A stretch of DNA of 64,000 nt from Micromussa lordhowensis (taxonomy: Eukaryota > Cnidaria > Anthozoa > Scleractinia > Lobophylliidae). The DNA lies in NCBI GenBank assembly GCA_964020085.1, contig OZ026596.1:43604123-43668122 (forward strand). Reading direction: 5' to 3'. The notes below the pieces were generated by a model. That model did no database searches. It was not told the origin of the DNA and saw nothing but the letters and a program-made list of their open reading frames with translations. Numbering within the stretch: position 1 is the first letter of the stretch; each line of letters opens with the position of its first letter. A program made the position numbers and the translations under genes. Of the stretch, positions 37,001 to 50,003 are shown piece after piece.

Positions 37001-39215
37001 CACAACTCATCTCAATGGTTAGTTCAAGACAGTTTGAGTGGATGTAATTGTAGTCTTGCATGCCACCTTTAACAATGTACCATTCTGCACCATTAGTTAT
37101 GCCGTCTTTAAAATAGTCATCATCAAAGCCAGGGCAGGGACGTCCTGTACTCATCGTTGGATGTGCTTTAGAGTACGAGAGTGCTAACTGTCGAAACACA
37201 AGATCATCTGGACTCTTACTATAGCCTTCACGTCCTGATGGTGTATCATCATATGGGTAGTTTGCGACAATGGAACCCCCATGAAGGTTGGATGATAGCA
37301 CAAATGGAAAAGAAGTGATCCACCTCATAACAGCAGATGTTTCAGGCTCATGATTTCTGTTAAGGTAAGGAAAGAACTGATCTGGAAAGTTTCTGTTCAA
37401 GTCAACGTTATGGGCATTTTCACGGTGGCTGACTTCATACCCATCAGGATTCATTGAAGGCATGATATGAATGCGAGTGTAATCCACAAGGGCTGTTACC
37501 ACAGGGATTTTGTGATAGTTCTCACAAAGAGCTTGGATTAAGAGTAAAAGAGTCTCTCTTCCAATTACCTCATCACCATGCATGTTTCCTACATATTTAA
37601 ACTCCGGCTCTCCTACTTCATGTATTCCTGGATTGTCAGTTATTTCTAATACCCAGAGCTCCCTGTTTTGAACTGATTTTCCAACAGAGTACAGTCTAGT
37701 AATGTTTGGGTATAACTTTGCTATAGTCTGGAGAAATGTTGTCATGTCATTGTAATTGTGATTTTTAAAGATTCTTGGTTTCTCCCAGTCTTTAACAACT
37801 TGAGTGAAGCCTTTACTTGCAGTTGGAATACTTGTGAATGGAACTTCAACATTTGGGTCCAGTGCTTGAAGGCTAGACGACAAGTCACGCTTGGTTCTGA
37901 AAGTCCTTTTCCTCAGCCATGGAATATCACGTGTAATCTTTCTGAGGTCATTGTTGTTGCTATGATCATCTCTTTCTAATATAAATTCTAACTCAGTAGC
38001 ATCCCCAGAGCTGACTCTAACATAACTCACTGTTTTGCACCTGTGACCTGATGCACACGCGGTGACTGTGTAATTATTTCCCGGTAACAAGATTCGCCAA
38101 AAGTCACCATGGGTTGCTGTTGTTACATTATTGTCAAGTCCTTGAACATGAATAACTGCTCCATCGATACCACCTCCATGTTGATTTTTGACAAATCCTT
38201 TAATGCCTCGATGCACTTGCTCCATATATGCCAAAAGAGCCTTTCTATTGTTGTGCCACTCTATCGGCAAATGCGATTTGGGTGGGTACTTGCACCGAGA
38301 CAGTTCAAGCGTAATTTCAAAACAATTACTTATCAAGTAATTTACATCTTGCATGCCCCCTGGGACATCATACCAGTAAGCACCATTGGTGATGCCGCCT
38401 TTAAACCCATCAGCCTGCTCTCCCTCTTTACTCATTGTCCTGTGATTTGTGGCATATGTGCTCGCTAAATGTTTAAAGATGTCATCATCTGGCGCTGCAC
38501 TGTATTCACCAGTCGCTATATGGTCCCTGTTGCTATCAAAAGGGTAACTAGCTACCAGTGCCCCGCCGTGTAAATTCGCCGACAGTACGAAAGGATGTTC
38601 ACGAATCCACTGCAACATAACTTTAGTTTCTGGCTGTGCTAAATTAATGTTGTAATTGTCCCAGCTTCCAAATTGATCCGGAAAATCACGATTCAGATCG
38701 ACATCATTGTGATTATAACGTCCAATTATTCCAGAACATCCTTGTCTTGCCTTTTCAAATCCATCTGGGTTCATAGAAGGCATAATGTATATATCTGTGG
38801 TCTTAACCAATCTTGTTACACGATGATTTATTCCATAATTTTCGAGTAAATAAGCGATGAGATAGATTAAAACTTGTCTTCCCACCACTTCGTTACCGTG
38901 CATGTTTCCAACATATTTAAACATAGGTTTTCCTGGCTTTCTAACATATGGATTGTCGGTGATCTGCATAGCCAGTAACTCGCGTTTCAATCCTGACCTT
39001 CCAACTTCGTGAAGTCGAGCAATATTTCTGTGTTGATGTGCGAACGCACGAAGCAAACATTTTAAATTTTCGCTGTTTATATAGCCTTGGTGTACTAATG
39101 ACCGAAGGCTCCTTTGTCGAGTAACATCGCAGTACCTGTAAGCGTCTGTACCAGCGATAGAAACGAGAATCAGGAACACTATCACGGAGAAGATGACGTA
39201 CTTAACAACCGCCAT
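31087..39215 (-). CDS. CPD: Carboxypeptidase D, four M14 domains, membrane-anchored, 1769 aa
   Basis: Exons: 39215-36464, 35423-34957, 34121-34009, 33531-32525, 32344-31884, 31596-31087; phases agree and sum to 1770 codons. A signal peptide (1-23) leads into M14B domain I (HGNE 106-109, Asn175/Arg176, His216, Glu304) and domain II (HGDE 546-549, Asn607/Arg608, His645, Glu735), each followed by a transthyretin-like domain; both look catalytic. Domain III has QGTD at 985-988, Ser in place of the third zinc ligand, and Phe1195 for the catalytic Glu. Domain IV keeps HGNE (1372-1375) and His1479 but has Ser1443 for Arg and His1571 for Glu. A membrane span (about 1688-1712) and an acidic tail (ALLNNEYSDDTDDDEED) like that of vertebrate CPD end the protein. 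CPD trims C-terminal Arg/Lys from peptides in the trans-Golgi. A basic RTKR at 440-443 separates domains I and II. Confidence 0.95.
33610..33880. repeat. (GACT/CTGA)n minisatellite in CPD intron 3
   Basis: About 270 bases consist of degenerate GACTGACTGACAGA units. The minus-strand open frame rich in Ser, Val and Gln over it is an artefact of the repeat. Confidence 0.9.
36175..36335. repeat. Nested inverted repeat in CPD intron 1
   Basis: GGTCAAAATGAAATTCAGGTT and TTCCTTTGTCTTCTAGCCCTA both recur inverted before 36335, giving a long near-palindrome with a short centre. It is probably a foldback element. Confidence 0.75.
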
Positions 39216-40643
39216 GTTTTTTCATGATTTATTTCCTTGAATTAATGGCTGGTCTATTGTGTTCTTTTATGAGACACGTGACAAGGGGGTGATTGACAGT
39301 CACGCCCCCACCCCCTGGAATTCATTCGAGCTACAGGTACAGTATTGTTTACTTTCTATAATCTGAAAACTCCTAAAAATATGGAGTTGCTTTTATGCAA
39401 ACACTTTCAATTTTTCATACAATTTTTACGGTTTCATTGCCACGTCAAAAATCAATCTCTTACCTACAGATCTGCAAATACACCTATGTACACAACAAAA
39501 CTTATTTATTCATTCAGATATTTGAATTTAGAAGTCGAATTTGAATTTATTACATCGAATTACATTCAGGAATTCAAGAATAGAGGAAGTTCAACCATAA
39601 TTTTTACGTTTGAGAGAAACGTAAAAGACTCAACGTTTTTGTAACGCTTTTAAAAATCCAGGATTGCCTCCATTTATAATTACCTCAGCCACGGAGGGAG
39701 CAAATACATGTGTTTTCCTTGTACTAAATAAATGTGTACTACAGAAAGTACATACATAATTTGTCAGTTTTTAGGGGTTAAATTGTGTAAATGCCGTGAT
39801 TTTTCCTCAGGCCTGTCAGAAATCTACATAGACTTCCAGGATATATGTATTATTCATCCGTGACTGGTATCAAAGTAAATATATTGTTAAAAGACTTGCT
39901 CAGCTTTTAATCATTAAATCTGATTGGCTCTCGGCAGAATCGCGAGGAAAGGTTATTTCTAACATTACTCCAGCTGCCTAGTACAGCTTTTTCAGTGCAT
40001 CTCAGCCTCGTGATTCATCAGTAAGTTATATGACACCTTACTGTATTAGTCATAAATTGGCAGATAACAACTTCATTTACCGTACTTCCCTTCTCCGTAC
40101 CTTGGCATCGCCCCTGCAACCCCTCCCTTCAAGTGGACAAAGGCCCCATCATTACCCCGAACCACTCCCTCCTTTCTGAGCACTTCTGGACATAACGTTT
40201 CCTATATATTTTTATCAAGAGACCATGATACCTCATTTTCTCTTGTTTTTATTAATTGCCTTTCTATGACCGTGATCAACATAGTGATTTAAAACTCTTA
40301 AAACGAAGTTCAGCCTCATTCCTACGATGTCTTCAAAAAAGACGCTTCATTTTAATGAAGCATTTTACTGGACTTTTCCGCGCTTTAAAAAGCGCGGAAA
40401 AGTCCAGTAAGTGAACAAACAAAAATTATAGTAACGAAGAATTAATAACCGGCAGCTGAGACTGTTTAATTTAAATACTGACAAATGTGTTGCTACTGTC
40501 TGTTTGAGAATTAAGTGCTTAAATGTCGACTGTCGGTAAGCTACTAGTTATTTGATGACAATTTTCAAAGGTCTTAAATAATTACAATGTGGTTTTGTTT
40601 TGTTGAAACAATGTGAAGTATATGAATCGACAACGTTGTCAGA
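39216..40643. other. CPD promoter side and lectin-gene 3' flank
   Basis: The CPD 5' region and the 3' flank of the large lectin gene lie here. Apart from the palindrome at 40365, I see no gene or clear element. Confidence 0.5.
40365..40410. repeat. Perfect palindrome, 22-bp arms
   Basis: TTACTGGACTTTTCCGCGCT continues into TTAAAA and returns exactly as AGCGCGGAAAAGTCCAGTAA, with a two-base loop. It lies about 235 bases beyond the stop of the large lectin gene, so it could fold in its 3' UTR or be a remnant of a foldback element. Confidence 0.85.
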
Positions 40644-43600
40644 TTAGTTTCTGCTGTATTCAGCCGTTTTAGATGCTTTAACATGTTCAGGTTTTGATAC
40701 AGTTCCATTGTTTGTGGCAATTTCTTTGGACGTAGAATTCAGTTTTACCGATTTCCTCTTGACACCAGTAACTTGAGTGTTGTTTAACCTACGGGGACGT
40801 ATCTCTCCGCTAAATGGTTTTGCTTTTGGGTTTCGCGGGACAGAACTTTTCACGGCGTTGACCGCTCCAACTGAAGTTGCGTTTGGTCGATGAACAACAG
40901 TCGGAAGACTTTCCGTAAAGTCATGTTTGATTTTAAATCTCGTTTTCTTTTTATCTGATGCAGGCACAGGATCATTGGATGTCTTTCGATTTCCATTTCC
41001 GTCAGTTGCTTTGTCTCTACTGTTCACTAACGAAGTATTTTTACCGCTGCTTTGCGGACTGGACGACGGTTCGTTGCCATGGTGACTTGTATTCCCTATT
41101 ATGACAGGTTTTCTTTTACCAGCAGCCGACGCATTTTGGCCGGAAAGTTTGTCGTTCTTTATTCGTGGGATTAAGTCTCTACTTCGCGCGTTCGGCTTCC
41201 TTTTATCGTTACTTTTATCACGAAAATTACCGGCTTTCATTTTCTTCTTTTTAAGTTCCATACCAGATTCATTTCGGTGATGTCCTTTGTGTTTTGGTAT
41301 GATATTTCGACCGACAACTCCAGGCCTTCCTGGCAGTTGACTTTTCACTCTTGAATCCTGTTGCTTGTGCTTTTGAATTGCTTTTCGTTTTTCGTTCAAA
41401 AACGAATTTTCTTCAGCCACCATGTTTTGGACGGCGCGAACCGTTGGATCATCCTCAATCGATGGTAAATTCAAATCTTTAAGCTCGTCTGTTACGCGTG
41501 CCATCTCGTTCCCAGGCCTCCACTGATCAGCTCCAAGGGGAGGTTCTATGCTAGTCTTTGTTGGGTTGATATCAAATGGCATTTGCGGATGCGCGCGCTC
41601 TGATGCGACGTTCCAGTTATAACTGTTTTCTTCTACACTGGGCTGTTCCCGGATGTTTTCAAAGACACCACTGTCAACGTATTTAGGTAGCGTTATAGCT
41701 GACTGAGGAAAGTTAGCATACACATTATTGTTGTTTCCTGCTGAGGGAAGCCCTCTGTTCGTAGGCTTTATCGTGCCATCTTTGCTCGTGTTTTCTGCCT
41801 TATTAATGCTCACTCTGCTTGCAGTGCGGCTTCGGGTTGGAAGTATTCCACCCGTCGAGTCATCTGTGTCGTCTTCAATTCTTAGCTTCTTTGAATAGCT
41901 GTTTAGAATTTTCAGCAAAGCTTTTATGGAAGTGGATATTTCTCGTACTTCAGAAGCCGTTGGCTTCGATTCACTTTCTGGAGTGGTACCGATGATACTT
42001 GGTTTCTGAATGCTGACAGGATTTTGTAAAGTGACGGGCGAAGCTTTGGACACAATGCTTTCCGTTTCTCCGCTCTTAGCTTCGGTTAGAGAGGTTAAAT
42101 CTGAAGCCATTGGTAGAATTTTATCTTCAAAAGATTTTGTCTCTCCATTTTTGGAAGCCAAAACAGAAGAAAGATCTGAAGGGCTGGTCAGGGCAGCAGA
42201 CAGATCAGCGGCTGTGGGAGATGACTTGTCATCTATTCCCGTAATTCTTCCAATTGCATTCATCTGCAATCCTAGAGGAAGTTCTTGCTTTGAATTTGCC
42301 TGGAAATCGCTTCCAATTTTAGGATTCGTTTCAGGAGAAGGGGAAATGGACGTTAATTTGCCATCATCGTCTGACGGTAGAGCAATCTCCGCCGGTTTCT
42401 TGGCCTCGGTGGTAAAGCTAGAGAAAGTTGGCACCTCTTGTATTTGAGTTTGTGGGAATGAATTCGCTATGTTACTGGAATCCGTGGCGTTGATTTTACC
42501 CATTGTTAACGCTGCTTGAACATTTAAGTTATGCGGAACCTTATTATTTCGTAAGCCGGTCTGTGTTTTGAACGCTTGGTTGGCTGACGGTGAGGGGGTA
42601 GGGGCGTCATCTACAGTCTCTAACGTAAGAGTCACTGTCTGGTCACCTAAGTCAACGTTTTGGCTTTCTTCATCTAGGTCTTTGGGTTTTTGATTTTGGA
42701 TGTAGTCTTTCGTATTATTTTGTAGCAAAATAATATCAGCAGTTGGCTTTGTAGAATTATGCTGCTCTAGGGGACGTTTATTATCGCTTTTAGTTTTTAC
42801 GGTATGATCGGTTGGAGCTTCTAATACCGCATCATCTCTAGAAAAGTCACTGATCTTGTGGTCATTTGGAAGTCCATGTAGTAGTTTCTCATTCCCGCCT
42901 TCTTCATACGTTAATTTTGGCTTGCCTTTCGGAGGGCTGTCCTGCTCGATATCGTTTGAATTTAACAGACTTGATACGATTACGCTCACCAAATCATCGA
43001 TGTGAGGCTTCACTTGAGAGTATTTATCTCCTAAATTATTCCTAGATTTGTTATTCTTTGTAAGATGTCCAGGACCTGTAGGTTCTTCCATACTTTTCAT
43101 GAAATCCATCAAGGTGTCATTTCGTACTGTTCTTGACACATTTTTGGTTTCGTAACTGGAGTACGTAAGCTCTTCTTTTCCTTGGCCACCACTGGGAGGT
43201 GTCGACAATGTGTGATTGTCACGCAGCATGTTAATCTTGTTATCACTTATATCTTCAGCGTTATTTCCTACAGTAACGTTTGCAGCTTTGGAAGAGTTCT
43301 TCTGGAACGTTTTATTTCCGTGTCCTTTCCAAATCTCAGCCATAAGTTTGTTTTCCAATCCAACAATGGAATCCCCTGTTTGAGGCACATGCTTTAGCTT
43401 GTTGATGCGCCCTCCCAAAAGTACTCCTTTGAAGTTGGTTAAAGTATTGGTTGTCAGGAATGATGAACGGTTCGTGGAATTGCCTTTGTGCAATCCCTGA
43501 CGCTTTGACAGAGCCCCCAGAATATTGTTTACAGCCTTGGCAAACAGCGTATTATTAAATTTCGCTGTCAAACCCACAAGGCCTTTAGCCATTTGAGCGG

Positions 43601-46600
43601 TCAAATTAGTTTGAGCGGTTGCACCTAACCCAGTTTTGGTCGTAGCTTGGGCGGAAAACGTTTGTTTGCTTTCTAGTGTCGAAACGGGCGTCTTTAATTT
43701 CTTATTGCCTTGTAAATATAGTGAAATGTTTTTCGCTATGTCTGCAAATGGACTGCCATTACGATCCCATCTTTGGACTAACTGTTTTAATGTGCCCTTT
43801 CGCATGGCGTTGTTAATCAGCCTTGTGAGAATATCTTGCAAGCTCTGTAGTTCGCTGTTCTTGGACGGAGGCGTCCTTTTCGAAGCTTCTTGATTGGCGT
43901 GAATTGTTGCCACTTCTTCCCTTGTTTGTGCTCCAACGTCTTCACCATCTTTTCCTACCGAAAGCATGGATAACCATGTGGGTTTGGATTGCTTGGCAGA
44001 ATCATGCTGTCGTCCCACGGTTTCCGCCATTTCTATAGCTTGATTGATTTTATTTTGCAATACTTCTAAGTCTGCTGAGCTCAAGCTTTTTTTCCCTTTT
44101 AAACCCATAATGTAGTTCAAGTCTTTGCTGTCTTTGGGGACAACAGGTTTTTTCTTCTCCGCATGAGCGGAGGTTGAACCCCTAGCGAGAAGAGTACCCA
44201 ACATGTCCAAATCTTCAGAGAATTGGTCGCTCTTGTGATGATGTGCATGATGGTTTTTAGGCCGTTGCTCTTGGATGGTTGGTTTATCGGAACTATGCGA
44301 GAGTTCCTTCTGATTCTCGTCTTCTGATTCTTCATCTGGAGACAGCTTCGTAGTTAAGGCATCTAAAGCATCACTTAAAGTTTCCAATGTGGCAATCTTT
44401 TCATCCAGTTTTCTGATTTTGTCTTTGTTTCGCTGCTTCGCTGGATGTCTTCTGCTGCCCTTTTTCCATTCAATATCTGTATGTAAGCTTTTTGATTCGT
44501 TCGGATCTTGGTTTTCGTTAAGCAAAGAATTCGCCAAATCAGTAAGTGAGAATACTTTATTTCCTATGGAAACAGTTGGAGTGGACAACTTGTTACTTAC
44601 ACCAGAGTCTTGTTCGGAGATCTTTTCATTGTCTTTGTTTGAGACTGAGTTGCTTGTTGAGTCTTGCGCTGAGGGTCGGTGTATTAGTCCTGAAACGAGG
44701 TTGGCAATCAAATCTTGGTAAGGGGAAATTTTATTAGTTGGTGATGCGGTTGGTGTTATGCTAGAACCAAAATGTTGCGCCATTATGCTTTGGTATGAAG
44801 AGTCTTCTTTTTTATCAGAGTCGAGAAGACTTTTACCAAGTGCCTGTCCAAATTTACTTGTCAGAAAGCTCTTTACTAGCCCTTCTGTGACACTCGGAAG
44901 TGGCTCTATTGCAGTTGATGCTGGCGGTTGTTTGGTTGGATTTGCTGACGACTGGGAGGGGGTTTGAAAAGCACCCGTTTTGGATGGTGGTACAGTTACA
45001 GCAACATCACTGTTGACAGCTTGCATTTTACCGTTATTTTCGCTTGCCAAACCCAGCGTGGAAGCTACATTTGCTTGGGTACTTTGTGATGATAAAGATG
45101 ATATACCATTCTGCTCTGCGAGTGTAGATGGTTTAATTCCATCTTGAAGTGCTGAGGTCGAGCTGTCTTTTTTGTTTGACATGATGGGATGGGAATCCTT
45201 AGGAACAGGAAGATCCTCCCCTCCAAGCGATGTCAGATTCTTCCCTCCACTTTCTTCTCCAAGAAAATCGATAATTGGTTTCAGCTTATCTGCACGATGA
45301 TACTGAGGAACCGGAAGTAGCATGCTCAAGTTCAGTTCACCCACTGCTTGCTGAGGAGTAGGGATCTTTGCCAGTTCCAGTGAGGAGTGATGCAGGTTTC
45401 CTGGGTCTTGTTGTGGTAAATCAAGGAGCATCTTTCCACTATCAGCGGACGAACCTTTGAAATATAAAGGAATAAAAAGAAATACTTGAGCGTGTGAAGG
45501 AATATTTCTTAAGCCGTAAATTGGTACTTTTTGGTGTGAAATTCAATGTGAATATTTTTCGTGACACATAATCTCATCTTCGTCTATGTATACAACAGTT
45601 GCTATAACTTTATATGAAAGCGAGCGCTTTCATATACGCTTATTTCTTTTATATCAGCCCTTTCGGAATCGGTGCATTATATCAGGCCCAGAGGGGGCAG
45701 GCATTACTGAGAACCGTATTATCCACGCCACTTGTTTGCCTTTTTTGAGCGTCTATTTAATTTACTCACTTGCGGCATCTCCAGGAGGGTGGCATCTGTA
45801 ACTGATAAGAGCATACTTATCAATCCCCGGGCAATGATTTCCCTCTTTAGTTAGATGCTTATCATCTGCAGTGACAATACAGCTTTCCCTTCCAGAACAT
45901 CTCTCCCTCAAAGCTAACACACTGCCTGCAGAGTTTGCACAGGTGAAAAACTTCCCAAGCGGCGTAGGGCAAGTGGACGGTGAATCCCGACCCCAGTAGG
46001 CTGACATGATGTGTATCTTCCATCCCTGACCGCATTGAAGCTCTGTTGTCTCGCCATTACACAACACAAATTTTCGTTTCTCCGGCATACATGTATATTT
46101 GACAGCCAAGTATTTGTTCACACCAGGGCAGTGCTTAACCCCTGGGGGCTGCAAAACGTTATGCCGGGCGGGAATCTCGCAGTATTCTTTATCATCACAC
46201 AGACTCCGTACAATAGGGGTGGTTGTGGGATCGCTGAGGCAGTTAGTGACCGGATCTCCGTCCTCCGAGGGGCAGATTTCAGCTGACAAGCGGCCCCAGA
46301 AAGCTTCCTCTATTGCAATGCTTGACCCAGGAGAAAAGCATTCTAGGGATTTGTTCTGACCAGCGCAAATGATGACAGATTTATCTGAGATAAGCAATTG
46401 ACATTTGTTGTTGTTAAATACATGACGTAGTTGTTACTAACATTTTCATATACGCTTCACATTTATATGTCATTCCAATCAACAAACCTGTTTCAAGGTC
46501 AATTTCGCTTCTTGGTCTCCCAGCTGCACCTGGTGTTGCGGTTCGAACTGCGGGAGAATACAAGATAAACTCTTTATTAAACGGAGCCTCATCGTAAGTA

Positions 46601-47420
46601 GTTGTTGAAGTTCTCATCGATACCCACAATTGCATTTGACAATGCTCGTCACCGTAATACTAACATTCCAATCAAAATCTGCTTCGGTTAATTGTTTCAT
46701 TCACCATTTTCGTAACTCGTCGAGTGAAGTGCTCACACTATTGTGATCTCCACACTAAGAACTCGACCATTTCCACCACCAATTCGAATTTTCGGGATCT
46801 AGTTGCATGTTCCGTTTCGCCGTTCAAATGCCCCTTCAATGTGTATATTTCATTGACTGAGCCAGGGCAGAAACGTCTACTGGTGACTTGTGCAGAAAAC
46901 CGTCAAATAAGATCAATGTCTGTCATGAGTATCTGTCCGAAATTGACAAGAAAGCTAAATGCCGTGTCCTTAGCTAAACGATCAAATTTGCAGGGTTACC
47001 GTCATGGATTGTTCGCCAGAAAAATGTTGGATAGAATGTTTGAACTTGATGGAACATTTTTCAGCTAACATTTACGTGACGTAGAATTTTTCCATGACTG
47101 TTAGATACAAACGTTTGATCTTTTGCCTCGCCCTCCTCTCTATTTATTGCTCGAATGGAGAGCTTACTCGAAAGTTATTTTAACCGCTGAACTTTATTCT
47201 ATGTAACAGCTGTACGAAATGTGGTATGTTCAGTTTGCGAGTGATAATTTAAATTCAGCTGTGTTTTTGTTATCGCGTAGTGTAACCTTGTTTTAACCAC
47301 AACAGAACAAGGCGTTTATCACGTCCTACCTGATAACTGATCAAGAGTACCAGTTGAGTCCGCCCTGTTGATCAACACAGCAGACAATAGCCACACAACG
47401 ATTACCAAATGTTCCTTCAT
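40644..47420 (-). CDS. Secreted protein: two SUEL lectin domains plus ~1600-aa disordered basic tail (1858 aa)
   Basis: Exons 47420-47330, 46547-46488, 46384-45770 and 45454-40644, all joined in phase 1, sum to 1859 codons with the stop. Residues 1-22 form a signal peptide (hydrophobic VIVVWLLSAVLI). SUEL/Gal_Lectin domains lie at about 57-149 and 157-250, with the usual cysteine spacing, AFWGR/AYWGR motifs and the HCPGVNKYLAVKYTC-type ending. From residue 256 one exon of 4.8 kb encodes a Ser/Thr/Asn/Lys-rich low-complexity region with many N-glycosylation sequons (NLT, NVT, NVS, NDT, NTS) and almost no cysteine. The last ~300 residues are strongly basic. I do not recognise a named homologue. 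It is extracellular; matrix, mucus or skeletal-matrix roles are guesses. Confidence 0.85.
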
Positions 47421-47621
47421 CGCCAGACAACATTCTCTCACATCCTTCGCTTATCTATTCTTCACAAAATATCGCTTGTATTCCAATCCAATTCTAAGAT
47501 GCTTACATCCATTTTCACTGGATTTAAGTGAACCGTAGACAACACATTTTTACTGACCTCGGCACCAGTTGGAGGTCATCTTGCTCACAAACTGAAAAAA
47601 TTCAAAACCTCGAATTTGTGG

Positions 47622-47637
47622 GCTTTTAAATATTTAT
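47622..47637 (-). promoter_or_regulatory. TATA-like box upstream of the large lectin gene
   Basis: The minus strand reads ATAAATATTTAAAAGCC here, about 205 bases upstream of the ATG at 47420. Position and composition fit a TATA box with a 5' UTR, but this is sequence inspection only. Confidence 0.3.
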
Positions 47638-49004
47638 GAATCGGAAAGAAATCTCGCCCCTGTTCCCGCTCAGAAACGCTTTTAGCCGTATGGACACTTT
47701 TAATTTGTGAAACATATACCAGTACAGTGTCATGTTTAGTTGTCGAGAAAAGGGGGATTGTTTGAGTTTGTGTTTGGTACTTAAATTTTTAATTCTTACG
47801 TCAAGCCTATTCAGGCGTCTCTGTAGACATCTGACGGTAATTCGGTTGAAGACGTTGGCCTCAAGCTTCCTTGCCTCTTGGTCTACGCACAGCCTTATGG
47901 GATGGCGTGATATTAGTCAATCGAAAAACACTGTACAATTGTCTAAAAACCGTCATGAGTTGTATCGAGTAACAATGTTAGTTTGTTTTTGTTTGGAGCC
48001 CACAATTTTTACTAATCTGTGTTGTTTCAAAGCGAGGAAAGAAGGTGTTAAGCTATTCGCATCCCATATTGAAATGCGGTGCATCGGTTTCTCCAAAACA
48101 CCAGCCAGCCTTTTACAGGACCGATAAAATTTCTTATCGAAAGTAGAATCAAGGAAATTCCGTAAAACTGCACAATGTTGGTTATTTCAAACTACAGCTT
48201 AAAATATGTTTTAGCAAACGAAAGGATTTGTTTAGAAGAGAACTCACGTAAAAATCGCTTAGTGTGTGTTTCCAAAAACTGAAGAACATAAAACGACTGC
48301 ATTGTTGCTTTTACGGCTCTCGGTTTCTTTTCTTAAAAATAAAATAACCTAAAGACTCTAGAAAAACCTGCGTTTAGTTGCTTGTGCCAAAAATACTAAA
48401 ATGCCTTGGGTATTATTATATATCCAGCTGCTGCTACAACAGCCGGGTTGATGCTGAAATTATTCAGCTCTGTTTACTGGGCAACAATTAACACTTAATG
48501 ACTGGCCCGAGGGAAACAAAATTCATTGTTCCCTCGGGTACCAGTCTTTAAGTGACTTCTCATATAGCAAAACAAATGGGTCGAACCCGTGGAAAAACGC
48601 GCTGAGATTCCGGCGACAACATCACGTGCAACATCATCATCTGATCACGTGCAACGGCGGTCAACATTAAGCGGGTAACAGTAAACTGTTTCCCGTTTGA
48701 CATCATAGTTTTCACAATGGTGCCCGCTCATGGCATTTGGCGGTAAACAGTGTCATTATTAGATGTCATGTGACCATGAACTAGCCAATGAATGGGCACG
48801 CTATAGCGGAAAAAATGCCAGCTATATAACAATACACGGTATGACTATGAGTCTACGGGTCCATAGCCCCTGGCTTAGGAATAAGAGTGAGGGTAGAGGA
48901 GGCGGGCGAAAGCAAGACATGCGTGTTTGAGGTGTTGAACCAAAGTGAATGGCGTAGTCAGAACGCAATGTTAAAAAGCACAATCACTGGAACACACAGG
49001 TGTT

Positions 49005-49147
49005 CCAGGTGTTCAAAGGGGAAATGACACTATCCACCGGTTAAATGCACTATCTAGTGCTTAGTGTAATTTATCTTGCGAACCCTTATCCATTGGATAG
49101 CGATTTATACTTTGAATAGCGTCATCCACCCTATGAACAACTGGTGC
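49005..49147. mobile_element. Diverged copy of the GGATAACG-type MITE
   Basis: Ends CCAGGTGTTCAAAGGG and CCTATGAACAACTGGTG, with inner CACTATCC and TTATCCATTGGATAGCGATT, match the element at 17260-17405 with many substitutions. Confidence 0.6.
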
Positions 49148-50003
49148 TAGACCTGGCGAAAGTCGAGTCTGGTAAAATTTAAAGTTTCCAGATTCTGCCG
49201 GACTAATTCGTTGGTCAGTTTTACTCCTCCCTGGTGAGGCCACAAAGAACAGCGACCTTTTTGACACAAGAACCATTGAATAATTCACACCGGCATGATA
49301 AAATCATATTTTAACTTTGTTCTTTATTAAAATAATCAAGAGCGGCTTGTCGTTTACCCTTACGTCTAGTGCTAACCAGGTCAAGAAGAGATGATTTTGT
49401 ACCTTTAAGGCAGTTTCTTTTCTAGAAAGCACAGCCGAGTGCTGGGGTGAACAAAAAGTATAGGAAACAATACTTTCTCTCGTGAATATTTTTGCCTAGG
49501 GCACTAGTTAACATAGTCAAATCCCGCTTTACGGACACCTGATTTTAAATACTGAGAACCTTTTCTGTAGTCTCGCTACATGATCTGCCATGTTATCGGG
49601 ATTCAACTGTAATCTGTAACATACGTAATAATTGACGAGGATTGAAGCTGGTGGAACGAAATACTGAAACATTTTACATATTTAGAACTCACTTGAACAC
49701 GTGACAGACTAAGAGCCTGAAGTACTATTTTGGATCAGAATCTGATCTTAAGATTCTTTTTATATAACGATGGCAACCAGACATCGATTTATATGAAGTC
49801 TCGTAGGATTCGGTACAGGGAATTGTTGGGTACCACCAAAAGAGGACCTTGAAGAATCCAAGCTTATTGCGAAAAGAGCGCGCAGATTTTCCATAAAAAC
49901 AGTTTTTTGAGTAGTTCGAATAACGCTGGTAATACACAAGAACTCATCTTATTTCTAATGTCTGTATTTCAAGTCTTTTCTTGTCATAGGTCGTTTTCTT
50001 ACG

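Larger units (their letters stand above)
47421..50003. other. Intergenic between lectin genes 1 and 2, with two foldback elements
   Basis: The promoter of the large lectin gene should lie at the left edge. A hairpin (GACTGGCCCGAGGGAAACAA paired with CCCTCGGGTACCAGTC) is at about 48495-48560, and a relative of the 17260 MITE is at about 49005-49147. No coding exon was recognised. Confidence 0.5.

Noticed and set aside
42010..44967. Several plus-strand frames of 60-145 residues
   Set aside because: They are antisense shadows of the long low-complexity exon of the large lectin gene.
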